From the NCBI GenBank assembly GCA_003209475.1, contig QCQY01000001.1:1-64000 (forward strand): a stretch of DNA of 64,000 bases. The letters run 5' to 3'. The position numbers and the translations under genes were made by a program. This stretch comes from Prochlorococcus sp. AG-459-B06 (GTDB lineage: Bacteria > Cyanobacteriota > Cyanobacteriia > PCC-6307 > Cyanobiaceae). Below, piece after piece: positions 49,759-59,236 of this stretch. The notes under the pieces are model-generated. The model searched no databases, was not told where the DNA came from, and saw only the letters and a list, made by a program, of their open reading frames with translations. Position 1 is the stretch's first letter. Every line of letters starts with the position of its first letter.

Positions 49759-50001
49759 GTGACAAGTCCTACTACCAATAAAGAACCTCTTAAAAAGGAT
49801 TCTCCTGAAGTTGAACAGCCTAAAAAAAAGAATAATTTTTTTAGATCTACCTATGATGAGCTTAAACTTGTCGTGTGGCCTAACAAACAACAACTTTTTA
49901 GCGAATCAGTAGCAGTTATAATTATGGTATCGTTTTCTGCTGCAGCCATTGCTTCTGTTAGCAGATTCTATGGATGGGCAGCCTCGCAAATTTTTGGTTG
50001 A
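49759..50001 (+). CDS. secE: Preprotein translocase subunit SecE
   Basis: An 80-residue single-helix SecE. A polar, Lys-rich head is followed by FFRSTYDELKLVVWPNKQQL (residues 27-46), the conserved amphipathic segment, then one membrane helix (about 50-70). SecE clamps SecY in the translocon. It begins with GTG at 49759, 62 nt after the clpB-like gene, and precedes nusG, the classic secE-nusG-rplK arrangement. Confidence 0.94.
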   Translation: MTSPTTNKEPLKKDSPEVEQPKKKNNFFRSTYDELKLVVWPNKQQLFSESVAVIIMVSFSAAAIASVSRFYGWAASQIFG

Positions 50002-50052
50002 ATTATCTCCCGAATATCCATGAATAAAGATCTTAATTAAGCTTCAAGAAAA

Positions 50053-50664
50053 ATGAGTAATGAATTAACTACAAGCCTTGCTTCTTCAAAAGCAAATACA
50101 AGCATCGCAAGATGGTATGCAGTTCAAGTAGCATCAAGCTGTGAAAAAAAAGTAAAAGCGACTCTTGAGCAGAGATCAGTAACTTTAGGTGTTAATAATA
50201 GAATTATTGAAATTGAAATTCCCCAAACTCCAGGAATTAAATTAAAAAAAGATGGAAGCAGACAAACTACTGAAGAAAAAGTTTTCCCAGGTTATGTCCT
50301 CGTAAGAATGATTTTGGATGAAGATACAATGATGGCTGTAAAAAGTACTCCAAATGTAATTAACTTTGTCGGTGCTGAAGATGGTAGAGGCAGCGGAAGA
50401 TCGCGAGGTCATATCAAACCTCGACCATTATCAAGACAAGAAGTTAATAGAATCTTTAAGCGCGCATCAGAGAAAAAAGCTGTTATCAAGTTAGACATTG
50501 AAGAAAAAGATAGAATCATTGTAACTAGTGGTCCATTCAAGGATTTCCAGGGAGAAGTTATAGAAGTTTCCGGAGAAAGAAATAAATTAAAAGCATTACT
50601 TTCAATATTTGGGCGCGAGACTCCTGTAGAATTAGAATTCTCTCAAATCAATAAACAAAATTAA
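50053..50664 (+). CDS. nusG: Transcription termination/antitermination protein NusG
   Basis: 203 residues with an NGN domain (ARWYAVQVASSCEKKVKATLEQR near 19-41, read in parts, and FPGYVLVRMILDEDTMMAV near 78-96) and a C-terminal KOW domain (DRIIVTSGPFKDFQGEVIEV near 156-175). NusG binds RNA polymerase and couples transcription with translation or Rho. The N-terminus is about 18 residues longer than E. coli NusG, usual for cyanobacteria. It lies between secE and rplK. Confidence 0.97.
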   Translation: MSNELTTSLASSKANTSIARWYAVQVASSCEKKVKATLEQRSVTLGVNNRIIEIEIPQTPGIKLKKDGSRQTTEEKVFPGYVLVRMILDEDTMMAVKSTPNVINFVGAEDGRGSGRSRGHIKPRPLSRQEVNRIFKRASEKKAVIKLDIEEKDRIIVTSGPFKDFQGEVIEVSGERNKLKALLSIFGRETPVELEFSQINKQN

Positions 50665-50731
50665 TTTCTAATTGTTCTTGTTTATCGAGTAAAATTGTGA
50701 TTTTCTACTTCAGCTTAAATTCTCTAATCTA

Positions 50732-51157
50732 ATGGCAAAAAAAATTGTTGCAGTTATCAAGCTTGCTCTACAAGCAGGCAAAGCAAATCCTGCTCCTCCT
50801 GTAGGGCCAGCTTTAGGACAACACGGTGTCAACATCATGGCATTTTGCAAAGAATACAACGCGAGGACACAAGATAAAGCAGGTTTTATAATTCCAGTCG
50901 AGATTTCTGTTTTTGAAGATAGAAGCTTTACTTTTATCACAAAAACACCTCCTGCTTCCGTCTTAATAACAAAAGCAGCTGGTATAGAGAAAGGATCAGG
51001 TGAATCCGCAAAAGGCTCTGTTGGGAATATAAGTAAAGCTCAATTAGAAGAAATAGCCAAAACTAAGCTTCCTGATCTAAACTGTACTAGTGTTGAATCA
51101 GCAATGAAAGTAATTGAGGGTACTGCTCGTAATATGGGCGTCTCTATCACTGATTGA
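50732..51157 (+). CDS. rplK: 50S ribosomal protein L11
   Basis: L11, 141 residues, binds 23S rRNA in the GTPase-associated centre. The N-terminal [22 protein letters not shown] (read in parts, residues 9-30) holds the proline-rich hinge and factor-contact region, followed by [14 protein letters not shown]. The C-terminal RNA-binding domain ends [12 protein letters not shown]. Normal length. It follows nusG by 67 nt. Confidence 0.98.
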   Translation: MAKKIVAVIKLALQAGKANPAPPVGPALGQHGVNIMAFCKEYNARTQDKAGFIIPVEISVFEDRSFTFITKTPPASVLITKAAGIEKGSGESAKGSVGNISKAQLEEIAKTKLPDLNCTSVESAMKVIEGTARNMGVSITD

Positions 51158-51223
51158 GTTCAATACAAAATTTCTCACTATTTAGGGGAGGTTAGTTAAT
51201 AACCGTTTGCACCCAATATTATT

Positions 51224-51931
51224 ATGAAAAAACTATCCAAAAGAATGGCGGCTTTATCAACAAAGATAGAAGATCGCATTTACGCACCACTTGAAGCTCT
51301 TAGTATTATCAAGGAAAATGCTAACGCAAAATTTGATGAAACTATTGAAGCACATATACGTTTAGGTATTGACCCAAAATATACTGATCAACAATTAAGG
51401 ACTACTGTTGCATTACCACATGGTACTGGCCAAAGCATCAAAATTGCAGTAATTACAAGCGGTGAGAATGTATCGAAAGCTAAGGCTGCTGGTGCAGATT
51501 TATTTGGCGAAGAAGATCTTGTGGAAAGCATCAACAAAGGAAATATGGAGTTTGATCTTCTTATTGCAACTCCAGATATGATGCCAAAGGTTGCAAAATT
51601 AGGAAGAGTTTTAGGACCTAGAGGTTTGATGCCTAATCCTAAAGCTGGGACAGTAACCAATGACATTGCTAATGCAATACAAGAATTCAAAGCTGGTAAG
51701 CTCGAATTTAGAGCAGATAAGGCTGGAATCGTTCATGTCCGCTTTGGAAAAGCAAGTTTTACAAAAGAGGCTCTATTTGACAACTTAAAAACCTTACAAG
51801 AATCAATTGACAAAAATAAACCAAGTGGTGCTAAGGGAAAGTATTGGAAAACTTTTTATGTAACTTCAACAATGGGGCCTTCAGTTCAATTAGACATAAA
51901 TGCTGTACAAGATTACCAGCCTGAAGGTTAA
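51224..51931 (+). CDS. rplA: 50S ribosomal protein L1
   Basis: L1, 235 residues, forms the mobile L1 stalk near the E site and can repress its own mRNA. Seen are [21 protein letters not shown] near residues 37-57 (read in parts), [28 protein letters not shown] near 115-142 (in parts), and the end [13 protein letters not shown]. Normal length and start. A 190-nt leader separates it from rplJ. Confidence 0.98.
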   Translation: MKKLSKRMAALSTKIEDRIYAPLEALSIIKENANAKFDETIEAHIRLGIDPKYTDQQLRTTVALPHGTGQSIKIAVITSGENVSKAKAAGADLFGEEDLVESINKGNMEFDLLIATPDMMPKVAKLGRVLGPRGLMPNPKAGTVTNDIANAIQEFKAGKLEFRADKAGIVHVRFGKASFTKEALFDNLKTLQESIDKNKPSGAKGKYWKTFYVTSTMGPSVQLDINAVQDYQPEG

Positions 51932-51934
51932 CGC

Positions 51935-52121
51935 TTTGTAGTATAATTTAAAATGCAATAATACGGCCAAAGAAAGTAGGTTGATTTAGTTATTCTAAAT
52001 TTTTAATTCCTACCGAGGACTCGTCTTAAATTATTTCTTTTTGGATCTAATAAAAGCGGCCTCATTAAATGGACTTTGCCGCATTTCCTGCTCTCCCTAA
52101 ATTACGATCCAAAAAACATCA
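51935..52121 (+). ncRNA. Probable L10 leader (autoregulatory mRNA element)
   Basis: A 190-nt untranslated stretch between rplA and rplJ, the position of the ribosomal-protein L10 leader in many bacteria. GTAGG (51978-51982) can pair with CCTAC (52010-52014), and GCGGC (52058-52062) with GCCGC (52078-52082). GC content is higher than in ordinary spacers here. L10 or the L10-(L12)4 complex would bind it. Structure is judged by eye only. Confidence 0.5.
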
Positions 52122-52649
52122 ATGGGCCGAACACTAGAGAATAAGCAACAAATCGTTATTGAGATTAAATCTCTATTAAACGACTCGGAAATGGCTGTAG
52201 TTCTTGACTATAAAGGTTTAACTATCAAAGAGATGTCAGATTTGCGATCTAGATTGCAAACAACTAACGGCATTTGCAAAGTTACTAAAAATTCATTAAT
52301 GCGGAAAGCTATTGATGGAGATAGTAATTGGAACGATCTTGAATCTTTACTGTCCGGAACAAATGCTTTTGTCTTAATCAAAGAAGATGTTGGTGGTGCT
52401 GTAAAAGCTATCCAATCTTTTCAAAAAGACACCAAAAAATCCGAAACCAAAGGAGCTTTATTTGAAGGCAGACTTCTAAGCGATTCTGAAATAAAAGAAA
52501 TTGCAAGTCTTCCATCTAAAGAAGTATTGATGGCAAAAATTGCTGGCGCTCTTAATGGCGTTGCAACAAAAATTGCGATCTCTATTAATGAAGTACCTTC
52601 TGGACTTGCTAGATCACTTAAACAACATTCTGAAAAATCAGAATCCTAA
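52122..52649 (+). CDS. rplJ: 50S ribosomal protein L10
   Basis: L10, 175 residues, anchors L7/L12 dimers on the ribosomal stalk. It has [21 protein letters not shown] near residues 26-46 (read in parts), [14 protein letters not shown] near 55-68, and the C-terminal helix that receives the L12 dimers ([16 protein letters not shown]). It follows the leader element and precedes rplL by 28 nt. Confidence 0.97.
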   Translation: MGRTLENKQQIVIEIKSLLNDSEMAVVLDYKGLTIKEMSDLRSRLQTTNGICKVTKNSLMRKAIDGDSNWNDLESLLSGTNAFVLIKEDVGGAVKAIQSFQKDTKKSETKGALFEGRLLSDSEIKEIASLPSKEVLMAKIAGALNGVATKIAISINEVPSGLARSLKQHSEKSES

Positions 52650-52677
52650 ATTCAAAACCTAATTAACTTTTAAGAAA

Positions 52678-53073
52678 ATGTCCGCAAAAACTGAAGAAAT
52701 TCTTGAATCATTAAAATCTCTATCACTTTTAGAAGCATCTGAGCTTGTAAAGCAAATTGAAGAGGCTTTTGGTGTATCTGCTGCAGCTTCTGCAGGTGTA
52801 GTAATGGCAGCTCCAGGAGCAGCTGGCGGTGACGCAGATGGTGGTGCTGCTGAAGAAAAAACTGAATTTGATGTAGTTCTCGAAAGCTTTGATGCAGCTG
52901 CAAAAATCAAAGTACTTAAAGTTGTAAGAAATGCAACTGGTCTAGGTCTTGGCGATGCAAAAGCACTTGTTGAATCTGCACCAAAAACAGTAAAAGAAGG
53001 AATTGCTAAAGCAGATGCTGAATCTTTAAAGAAAGAGATTGAAGAAGCTGGCGGTAAAGTTACACTTAAGTAA
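52678..53073 (+). CDS. rplL: 50S ribosomal protein L7/L12
   Basis: 131 residues. An N-terminal dimerisation helix ([20 protein letters not shown]) and an Ala/Gly-rich hinge (about 38-60) lead to the C-terminal domain with [23 protein letters not shown] (read in parts) that contacts elongation factors. Multiple copies per ribosome explain the strong codon bias visible here. A hairpin follows the stop. Confidence 0.98.
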
Positions 53074-53087
53074 GAGAATATTTTTTC

Positions 53088-53112
53088 AAGCCGATAGACT
53101 TTATATCGGCTT
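53088..53112 (+). terminator. Hairpin between rplL and rnhA
   Basis: AAGCCGATA (53088-53096) pairs exactly with TATCGGCTT (53104-53112) around a 7-nt loop. No U tract follows on the plus strand (CAAAAATT), though T6 precedes it. It is a processing or attenuation hairpin, or a weak terminator, between the ribosomal operon and rnhA, which starts 8 nt later. Confidence 0.5.
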
Positions 53113-53120
53113 CAAAAATT

Positions 53121-53840
53121 ATGAATAATGATAGTATTGCAATTGGAGCTGCAACTGATGGAGCCTGCAGTGGTAATCCAGGTCCAGGTGGTTGGGGTGG
53201 ACTAATAATCTTTGACGACAAAAGTGAATTGGAAATAGGTGGTTCCGAGCAAAATACTACTAATAATAGAATGGAACTCACAGCGGCTATAAAAACACTT
53301 GAGAAATTAAAAACCTATAAATTAAAAGAAAACTTTAAATTAAGAACTGATAGTAAATATGTCATAGAAGGATATACAAAATGGATTATTAATTGGAAGA
53401 GAAATGGATGGAAAACAAGCTCAGGAAAATCAGTTCAAAATCTTGATTTATGGCAAAAAATTGATCAATTAAGAATTAATGGTCTTGTAATGGAATATGT
53501 TAAAGGCCATAGCGGTGACAAACAAAATGATAGAGTAGATAAAATAGCGACTAATTATAGCAAAGGTATATCTCTAAAAAGTAACTTAAAAGAGTCTGAA
53601 TCTTCAATAGAATTTTTTGAAAAAAATGCACCTTCAGAAATTCAGGAATTATTTTCAAGAAATGAATTAATTCAAAAATTCGCTGACAAAAAGTACTTAT
53701 TAAGTTCACTAGAACTAAGTAATTTATTAGGTAAAGAAAACCACGTAATGATAAAAAAATATTTACTTTTTGAATGGCGTAATTGGAGATTGATTCCTAA
53801 AGATAAAAAATATTGGATAATAGAAAAAAAAGAATCCTAA
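53121..53840 (+). CDS. rnhA: Ribonuclease HI with C-terminal extension
   Basis: RNase HI cuts RNA in RNA-DNA hybrids. The catalytic domain (residues 1-150) has GAATDGACSGNPGPGGWGG (first Asp), NNRMELTAAI (Glu), LRTDSKYVIEG (Asp), and GHSGDKQNDRVDKIA (His and final Asp). An additional 85-90 residues follow that standard RNase HI lacks, ending in LFEWRNWRLIPKDKKYW. This tail looks like a small helical or winged-helix fold and may bind nucleic acid; that is a guess from composition. The 3' end overlaps an alternative start of pyrD. Confidence 0.92.
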   Translation: MNNDSIAIGAATDGACSGNPGPGGWGGLIIFDDKSELEIGGSEQNTTNNRMELTAAIKTLEKLKTYKLKENFKLRTDSKYVIEGYTKWIINWKRNGWKTSSGKSVQNLDLWQKIDQLRINGLVMEYVKGHSGDKQNDRVDKIATNYSKGISLKSNLKESESSIEFFEKNAPSEIQELFSRNELIQKFADKKYLLSSLELSNLLGKENHVMIKKYLLFEWRNWRLIPKDKKYWIIEKKES

Positions 53841-53845
53841 TTTTT

Positions 53846-55015
53846 ATGAATGAACAGAAGGGGGTATTTAAAAATCTTTATAAAAACTTGATGACCCCTA
53901 TACTAAAAAATGATTCTGGAATAGATGCAGAATATTTAACTAATTTATCTCTCAGCCTTCTATCATTTAGTTCAAGAAAATATAATTGGCCTTTAGTTTC
54001 ATCAATCCTGAAAAATCTAAATGAAGAATTTTCTGTAATTGATAAAAGGTTAAGTCAGGACATATGTGGAATAAATTTTTGTAATCCAATTGGTTTGGCT
54101 GCGGGTTTTGACAAAAATGGAAATGCTGCAAATATATGGAAAGATTTTGGTTTTGGATTTGCAGAGCTTGGTACAGTAACTAAATTTGCTCAAAATGGTA
54201 ATCCAAAACCAAGATTATTTAGATTAGCTGAAGAAGAAGCAGCATTAAATAGGATGGGTTTCAATAATAATGGTGCAGAAAATCTAGTTAAAAATTTTCT
54301 TGAGCAGGGTATTGAGTTCAAAAAAAACAGGGAGAATATTTGTTTAGGGATAAATTTCGGTAAGTCTAAAATCACAAGCTTATCTCAAGCAAAAGATGAT
54401 TATTTAACTTCTCTAAAATTATTAATTCCATATTGTGATTACGCAGCAATAAACGTAAGTTCTCCAAATACTGAAGGACTAAGAAAATTGCAAGACCCAA
54501 TACTTCTAAAAGAACTTCTTAGAGAAATTAAAAACTTACCTAATTGTCCACCATTATTTGTTAAAATTGCGCCAGATTTAAGCTTTAAAGATATTGAAGA
54601 TATTTGTCAGTTAATAATCCAGGAAAATATCGATGGGATAATTGCGACTAACACCAGCATAGATAGATTAGGTCTTGAAAATAGGAAGATCAGGCAAACA
54701 GGATTATTACTTTCTGAAGAAAATGGAGGATTAAGTGGAAAGCCTCTACAAAAAAAAGCAAATCAAATAATAAAACATATTCATAATATTGATAAAAAGA
54801 TTATTTTGATTGGCGTTGGTGGAATCGATAGTCCTGAGTCGGCTTGGGAAAGAATTAGTTCTGGAGCATCATTAATTCAACTTTATACGGGATGGATATA
54901 TAAGGGGCCACAATTAGTACCCAATATACTTGAAGGGATTTTAAAACAACTCAATATCCATCAATTGTCCAATATTAAAGAGGCCATTGGATCAGATTTA
55001 AAATGGGTTAAATAA
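53846..55015 (+). CDS. pyrD: Dihydroorotate dehydrogenase (quinone), class 2
   Basis: PyrD oxidises dihydroorotate to orotate using FMN and membrane quinone. Motifs: NPIGLAAGFDKNGNA near residue 80, FAELGTVTKFAQNGNPKPRLFRL (read in parts), FNNNGAENL near 140, the catalytic-Ser region INVSSPNTEGLRKLQ, KIAPDLS and GVGGIDSPESAWERISSGAS. The N-terminal helical membrane-binding segment is present. I choose ATG at 53846, just after the rnhA stop; a TTG at 53813 would overlap rnhA. Confidence 0.94.
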   Translation: MNEQKGVFKNLYKNLMTPILKNDSGIDAEYLTNLSLSLLSFSSRKYNWPLVSSILKNLNEEFSVIDKRLSQDICGINFCNPIGLAAGFDKNGNAANIWKDFGFGFAELGTVTKFAQNGNPKPRLFRLAEEEAALNRMGFNNNGAENLVKNFLEQGIEFKKNRENICLGINFGKSKITSLSQAKDDYLTSLKLLIPYCDYAAINVSSPNTEGLRKLQDPILLKELLREIKNLPNCPPLFVKIAPDLSFKDIEDICQLIIQENIDGIIATNTSIDRLGLENRKIRQTGLLLSEENGGLSGKPLQKKANQIIKHIHNIDKKIILIGVGGIDSPESAWERISSGASLIQLYTGWIYKGPQLVPNILEGILKQLNIHQLSNIKEAIGSDLKWVK

Positions 55016-55070
55016 AAATTGAAAATGAATAAAGAACAAATCAGAAACTAATGATTACACAACATTAGCC

Positions 55071-56156
55071 ATGAAAATATCAAACTTGAAGCATGGAGGA
55101 AATGTATTTGCACATGCAAAAAAATTAAATTTATTACCCTCTGAAATCATTGACGCAAGTGCCTCGTTAGTACCCTTTGATCCACCTCAAATACTTATAG
55201 ATTCATTAAATGCGGGAATTAAGAATCTTGGATTTAGATATTACCCAGAGAGAAACTTGAGCGATCTGAAAGAAATAATCGGTAAATTTCATGGGATAAA
55301 TCCAGACAATATATTGCCTGGAAATGGAGCTTCTGAACTAATAACCTGGGCAGGTTATGAAGCATCCAAATTAGGAATAAGTTGTATTCCTTCTCCATCA
55401 TTTGTTGATTATGAAAGATCTTTAAATTGTTGGAATAGCAATTTTATACATTGCGAATTACCAAAAAACTGGGATAATATTTTTCCTCAATCATTTCCGC
55501 TTCATCCAAAAGGTGATGTTATTTGGATAACAAATCCACATAACCCTACTGGCCAATTATGGGGAAAGAATTCATTGGAAGAAGTTGTGAAAAAATATAA
55601 ATTAGTTATCTGTGATGAAGCTTTCTTATCGATAACACCTAATGGAGAAAAAGAATCTTTAATACCATTAACCCAAAGATTTGATAATTTATTAGTCTTG
55701 AGAAGCTTGACCAAAATCTTCAATATACCTGGCCTTAGATTAGGTTACGTTATTGGCTCATCGAAAAAACTTAAACAATGGGAAATAAATAGAGATCCTT
55801 GGCCTTTAAATTCATTTGCTATTAAAGCCGGAATTGATCTACTAAGTAATAAGAAATTCTACGAACAGTGGACAAACCAGATTCACACCTGGATAAATAT
55901 TGAAAAAAAGAGAGTATTTGAAAAATTATCCAAAATAGAGAACCTTAAAGTTCATAACTCTTCAACCAACTTTTTTTTAATTGAAAGTAAAACATCCCTA
56001 TCGCCAAATATAAAATACTTAGAAAATAAGGGAATATTGCTTAGAGAATGCACTTCATTTAGATTTCTTGACGAAAAGTGGGCAAGGATAAGTTTGCAGA
56101 ATAGGAAAAATAACACTCTTTTATGTAAAGAAATTCAGAATTCCTTTAAAAAATAA
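55071..56156 (+). CDS. CobC/CobD-like PLP aminotransferase (threonine-phosphate decarboxylase type)
   Basis: A 361-residue fold-type I PLP enzyme. The start HGGNVFAHAKKLNLLPSEIIDASASL matches the CobC/CobD family of cobalamin synthesis (HGGN near residue 8; read in parts). PGNGASELI, ITNPHNPTGQLW near 150-161, CDEAF near 182 and the PLP-lysine strand RSLTKIFNIPGLRLGYV near 210-226 follow. In this family the product is aminopropanol phosphate or a related linker. HisC-like activity is the alternative. The 3' end overlaps convergent murG by 22 nt. Confidence 0.82.
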   Translation: MKISNLKHGGNVFAHAKKLNLLPSEIIDASASLVPFDPPQILIDSLNAGIKNLGFRYYPERNLSDLKEIIGKFHGINPDNILPGNGASELITWAGYEASKLGISCIPSPSFVDYERSLNCWNSNFIHCELPKNWDNIFPQSFPLHPKGDVIWITNPHNPTGQLWGKNSLEEVVKKYKLVICDEAFLSITPNGEKESLIPLTQRFDNLLVLRSLTKIFNIPGLRLGYVIGSSKKLKQWEINRDPWPLNSFAIKAGIDLLSNKKFYEQWTNQIHTWINIEKKRVFEKLSKIENLKVHNSSTNFFLIESKTSLSPNIKYLENKGILLRECTSFRFLDEKWARISLQNRKNNTLLCKEIQNSFKK

Positions 56157-57226
56157 TTAATAAATTTCTTAATCTCATTTTTAGATTTAATTTTATTATT
56201 ATTTTCCATGTTCTTCTTCATGAGATCTAATATTTCATAATGATTTTTTCCCTTTATTGATTTTATTTTAAAAATTCTTTCTAGAGTTTCTTCAAAAACT
56301 TCTTTAGAAATTTTATTCTGATTGATTAAAACTGAGCCTCCACTTTCAGCAAGAATCATTGCATTTTTCTCCTGATGATTATTTTTAGAATCTGGATATG
56401 GAATTAAAATTGAAGGTTTTTCAGCCTCTATTATTTCATTGATTGTTCCTGCGCCAGATCTCGATATTACAAGATCACAGTTTTGAATTAAAGCTGCTAT
56501 TTCATTAGTAAATTTCTTTTGAATATAATTTTTGGAGTTTTTTATATGAAAAGGTTGTTGATTAGATTCGCCAATAATATGAACTATCCGAAACTGTTTT
56601 TTTATTAAAAATTCTTGAGATTCATAAAGAATTTGATTTATAGCTTTTGCTCCTTGACTACCTCCCATAACAATCAAAAGAGGTCCATTTCCTTTTGGAA
56701 CCCATTCTGGCAAAAAATTAAATTTATAGAATTGCTCTCTTAAAGGTGTTCCAGTGAAAATAGTTTTACAATATTTTAAATAAGAATTTGTTTTCTTAAA
56801 TCCTAAAAGAACATAGTTACATAAAAAACCAAAATATTTCGTGACCATTCCTGGAATTACATTTGATTCATGAATAATGATAGGTATCCTGAGAAGTTTT
56901 GAAGCGACAATAGTAGGTGCTGATATATAACCGCCAGTAGTAAAAACTAAGTTAATTTTTTTTTCTTTTAAGATCCTAATTATTTGGAAAGTTGACATTA
57001 AAATTTCTATATATTGATAAAACAAAAAAATATTTCTTCTTGGTGTCTTTATATTCAAAGTCATCAAATTATATTTTTTGGGAATAAAATTTGCATCAAG
57101 TCTTTGACTAACACCCAACCAATGAATATCCCATTCATCTTCCACCTCTTGAGAAACTGCTAAGGCTGGGAAAATATGCCCCCCTGTCCCACTGGCGGCG
57201 ACTAATAAATTATTTTTTTTAGACAT
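56135..57226 (-). CDS. murG: MurG N-acetylglucosaminyltransferase
   Basis: MurG adds GlcNAc to lipid I, completing lipid II for peptidoglycan. The 363-residue GT-B enzyme has the lipid-phosphate loop AASGTGGHIFPALAVS near residues 9-24, VFTTGGYISAPTIVA near 93-107 and HESNVIPGMVTK near 119-130. The UDP-sugar region GGSQGAKAIN lies near 187-196 and SRSGAGTINEIIEAEKPSILIPYP (in parts) near 255-278. It is divergent from an exported protein gene by 32 nt. Confidence 0.96.
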   Translation of the reverse strand: MSKKNNLLVAASGTGGHIFPALAVSQEVEDEWDIHWLGVSQRLDANFIPKKYNLMTLNIKTPRRNIFLFYQYIEILMSTFQIIRILKEKKINLVFTTGGYISAPTIVASKLLRIPIIIHESNVIPGMVTKYFGFLCNYVLLGFKKTNSYLKYCKTIFTGTPLREQFYKFNFLPEWVPKGNGPLLIVMGGSQGAKAINQILYESQEFLIKKQFRIVHIIGESNQQPFHIKNSKNYIQKKFTNEIAALIQNCDLVISRSGAGTINEIIEAEKPSILIPYPDSKNNHQEKNAMILAESGGSVLINQNKISKEVFEETLERIFKIKSIKGKNHYEILDLMKKNMENNNKIKSKNEIKKFINYFLKEF

Positions 57227-57258
57227 AAAAACTTAAATTAGTAGAATAAAAATAACCA

Positions 57259-57993
57259 ATGATTAATATGTTTAATTTAAACTTATTTAAAAATATAGGA
57301 TTTCTTCTACACTTATTTGTTTATCTTATTATTCCCTATTCAGCAATAACGCAAACTTTAAAAGTTGATTTTATACGAAATCTAGAAAACTCTTTAAATG
57401 CAAGAGATTTAGAATTCATTAGAAAAAATTTTAGAAATGAAGAAAGCCAAAATATACCAAAACAATTTTCAAAAATTATTAATGATTTCCCTAACAGCAA
57501 ATGGAAAATCAAAAGATTAAAATCTAATATTCCAAATGAAGATATTTTGAGAATAAAAGTTTCTGGGAGGAAAATAGTTAATGGAGAAATATATATACTC
57601 GAATCCAATTTTGATTATTTATTTTCAATCGTAAATGGAAAAATAAATGAAGGGATTATCAAAAATTTATTCACAACTATAAGAAACGATAATAAAAAGA
57701 TAGATATTAGTTTTAAAATTCCTGATAGAGTTCTTACTGGTTCAAAATATGATATCGATATAATTCTAAATAAGCCTCTTGAAGAAGTGATTATTTCTGG
57801 AGCTATAAAACCTCATCAAGTTAATTCATTTTTTGAACAAGAAATATTATTGGAACCATTGGCGTCTGGTGGGATTTTTAAAATAACAAGAGCCCCTTCA
57901 AAACCAGGGATACAAATTTGGTCAGGAATCATAGCTCACCCTGAGGGAATGATTACTTTCACAAAGAGCATTGATATTGTTGATGAGATATAG
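57259..57993 (+). CDS. Exported protein of unknown function
   Basis: 244 residues with an N-terminal hydrophobic segment (IGFLLHLFVYLIIPYSAITQ, ending near residue 33) that is a signal peptide or membrane anchor. The next part (about 35-130) alternates helix and strand like an NTF2-type fold (LENSLNARDLEFIRKNF). The last 100 residues are beta-rich (PDRVLTGSKYDIDIILNKPLEE, then GGIFKITRAPSKPGIQIW; in parts), like an Ig-type domain. I do not recognise a named family. ATG at 57268 is an alternative start. It is convergent with pgk (1-nt gap). Confidence 0.7.
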   Translation: MINMFNLNLFKNIGFLLHLFVYLIIPYSAITQTLKVDFIRNLENSLNARDLEFIRKNFRNEESQNIPKQFSKIINDFPNSKWKIKRLKSNIPNEDILRIKVSGRKIVNGEIYILESNFDYLFSIVNGKINEGIIKNLFTTIRNDNKKIDISFKIPDRVLTGSKYDIDIILNKPLEEVIISGAIKPHQVNSFFEQEILLEPLASGGIFKITRAPSKPGIQIWSGIIAHPEGMITFTKSIDIVDEI

Positions 57994-57994
57994 C

Positions 57995-59203
57995 CTAAGC
58001 GTCGTTTAATGCAGCTACACCAGGTAAGGTTTTACCTTCTAAAAGTTCCAAACTTGCGCCGCCTCCAGTAGAGATATGAGACATTTTCTCAGCTAATCCT
58101 GCTTTCTCTACTGCTGCGACTGAATCTCCACCACCAATTATTGTACAAACCTCAGAAAAAGCACTTAAGTCCGCAAGAGTCGTAGCTATTGCATTTGTAC
58201 CGTTTGCAAATTTATCAAATTCAAAAACTCCCATTGGACCATTCCAAATAATTGTCTTACATTCTGCAAGAGCATTCTGAAAAACTTTAATGGAATCTGG
58301 ACCAATATCGAGACCCATCCAATTCCCACTAATTGAATTAATTTGAGATATTTTACTATTGGCGTCCGGAGAAAATTCATCAGCTAAAACAACATCAGTG
58401 GGTAATAATAATTCTACTCCTTTTGCTTTTGCTTTTGCTTCTAAATCTTTAGCAAGCTCGAGTTTATCTTCTTCTACAAGGCTCTTACCGACATCTAAAC
58501 CTCTAGCTTTATAAAAAGTGAAAATCATACCTCCACCAATCATGATTTTGTCACACTTATCTAGTAAAGAATCAAGTACTCCTATTTTGCTACTAACCTT
58601 TGATCCTCCAACTATTGCTGCCAATGGACGCTTTGGGGAATCTATTGCTCCTTGTAAGTATTTCAATTCTTTTTCTAAAAGGAATCCAGCTACTGAAGGA
58701 CTTAAATAATTAGTAACACCCTGAGTTGAAGCATGAGCTCTATGAGCAGCACCGAAAGCATCATTTACATACATATCCGCATGTGATGCTAACTTTTTAG
58801 CGAACTCCAGGTCGTTCTTTTCCTCTTCACCAAAAAAACGAACATTTTCAAGTAAAAGAACATCTCCATTAGTTAAGCTATTTGATTGTGCAATTGCTTC
58901 ATCACCAATACAAATGTTAGTAAGAGCGACATTTTTCCCCAACAATTCTCTTAATCTTGCTGCTACTGGAATTAATCTCATTTTTTCATTTACCTGACCC
59001 TTTGGTCTACCAAAATGAGCAGCTAAAATAACTTTTGCAGAATGATGAATAAGATATTCAATAGTTGGGATCGCTGCACGAATACGCGTATCGTCGGTTA
59101 TTTGACCATCTTCATTTAATGGGACATTAAAATCTACTCTTACAAGAACTTTTTTCCCTTCTAAATGTGTCTTATCAAGACTGGAAAGAGATAATTTTGA
59201 CAT
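57995..59203 (-). CDS. pgk: Phosphoglycerate kinase
   Basis: Pgk transfers phosphate between 1,3-bisphosphoglycerate and ADP in the Calvin cycle and glycolysis. The 402-residue protein has [20 protein letters not shown] near 22-41, AAHFGRPKG near 61-69, [14 protein letters not shown] near 117-130, the hinge [13 protein letters not shown] and the nucleotide region [16 protein letters not shown] near 331-346, ending [16 protein letters not shown]. An NtcA-like promoter lies upstream. Confidence 0.97.
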   Translation of the reverse strand: MSKLSLSSLDKTHLEGKKVLVRVDFNVPLNEDGQITDDTRIRAAIPTIEYLIHHSAKVILAAHFGRPKGQVNEKMRLIPVAARLRELLGKNVALTNICIGDEAIAQSNSLTNGDVLLLENVRFFGEEEKNDLEFAKKLASHADMYVNDAFGAAHRAHASTQGVTNYLSPSVAGFLLEKELKYLQGAIDSPKRPLAAIVGGSKVSSKIGVLDSLLDKCDKIMIGGGMIFTFYKARGLDVGKSLVEEDKLELAKDLEAKAKAKGVELLLPTDVVLADEFSPDANSKISQINSISGNWMGLDIGPDSIKVFQNALAECKTIIWNGPMGVFEFDKFANGTNAIATTLADLSAFSEVCTIIGGGDSVAAVEKAGLAEKMSHISTGGGASLELLEGKTLPGVAALNDA

Positions 59204-59236
59204 TAAACAAGCTTAATTTTTAATCTTAAGACCCTA

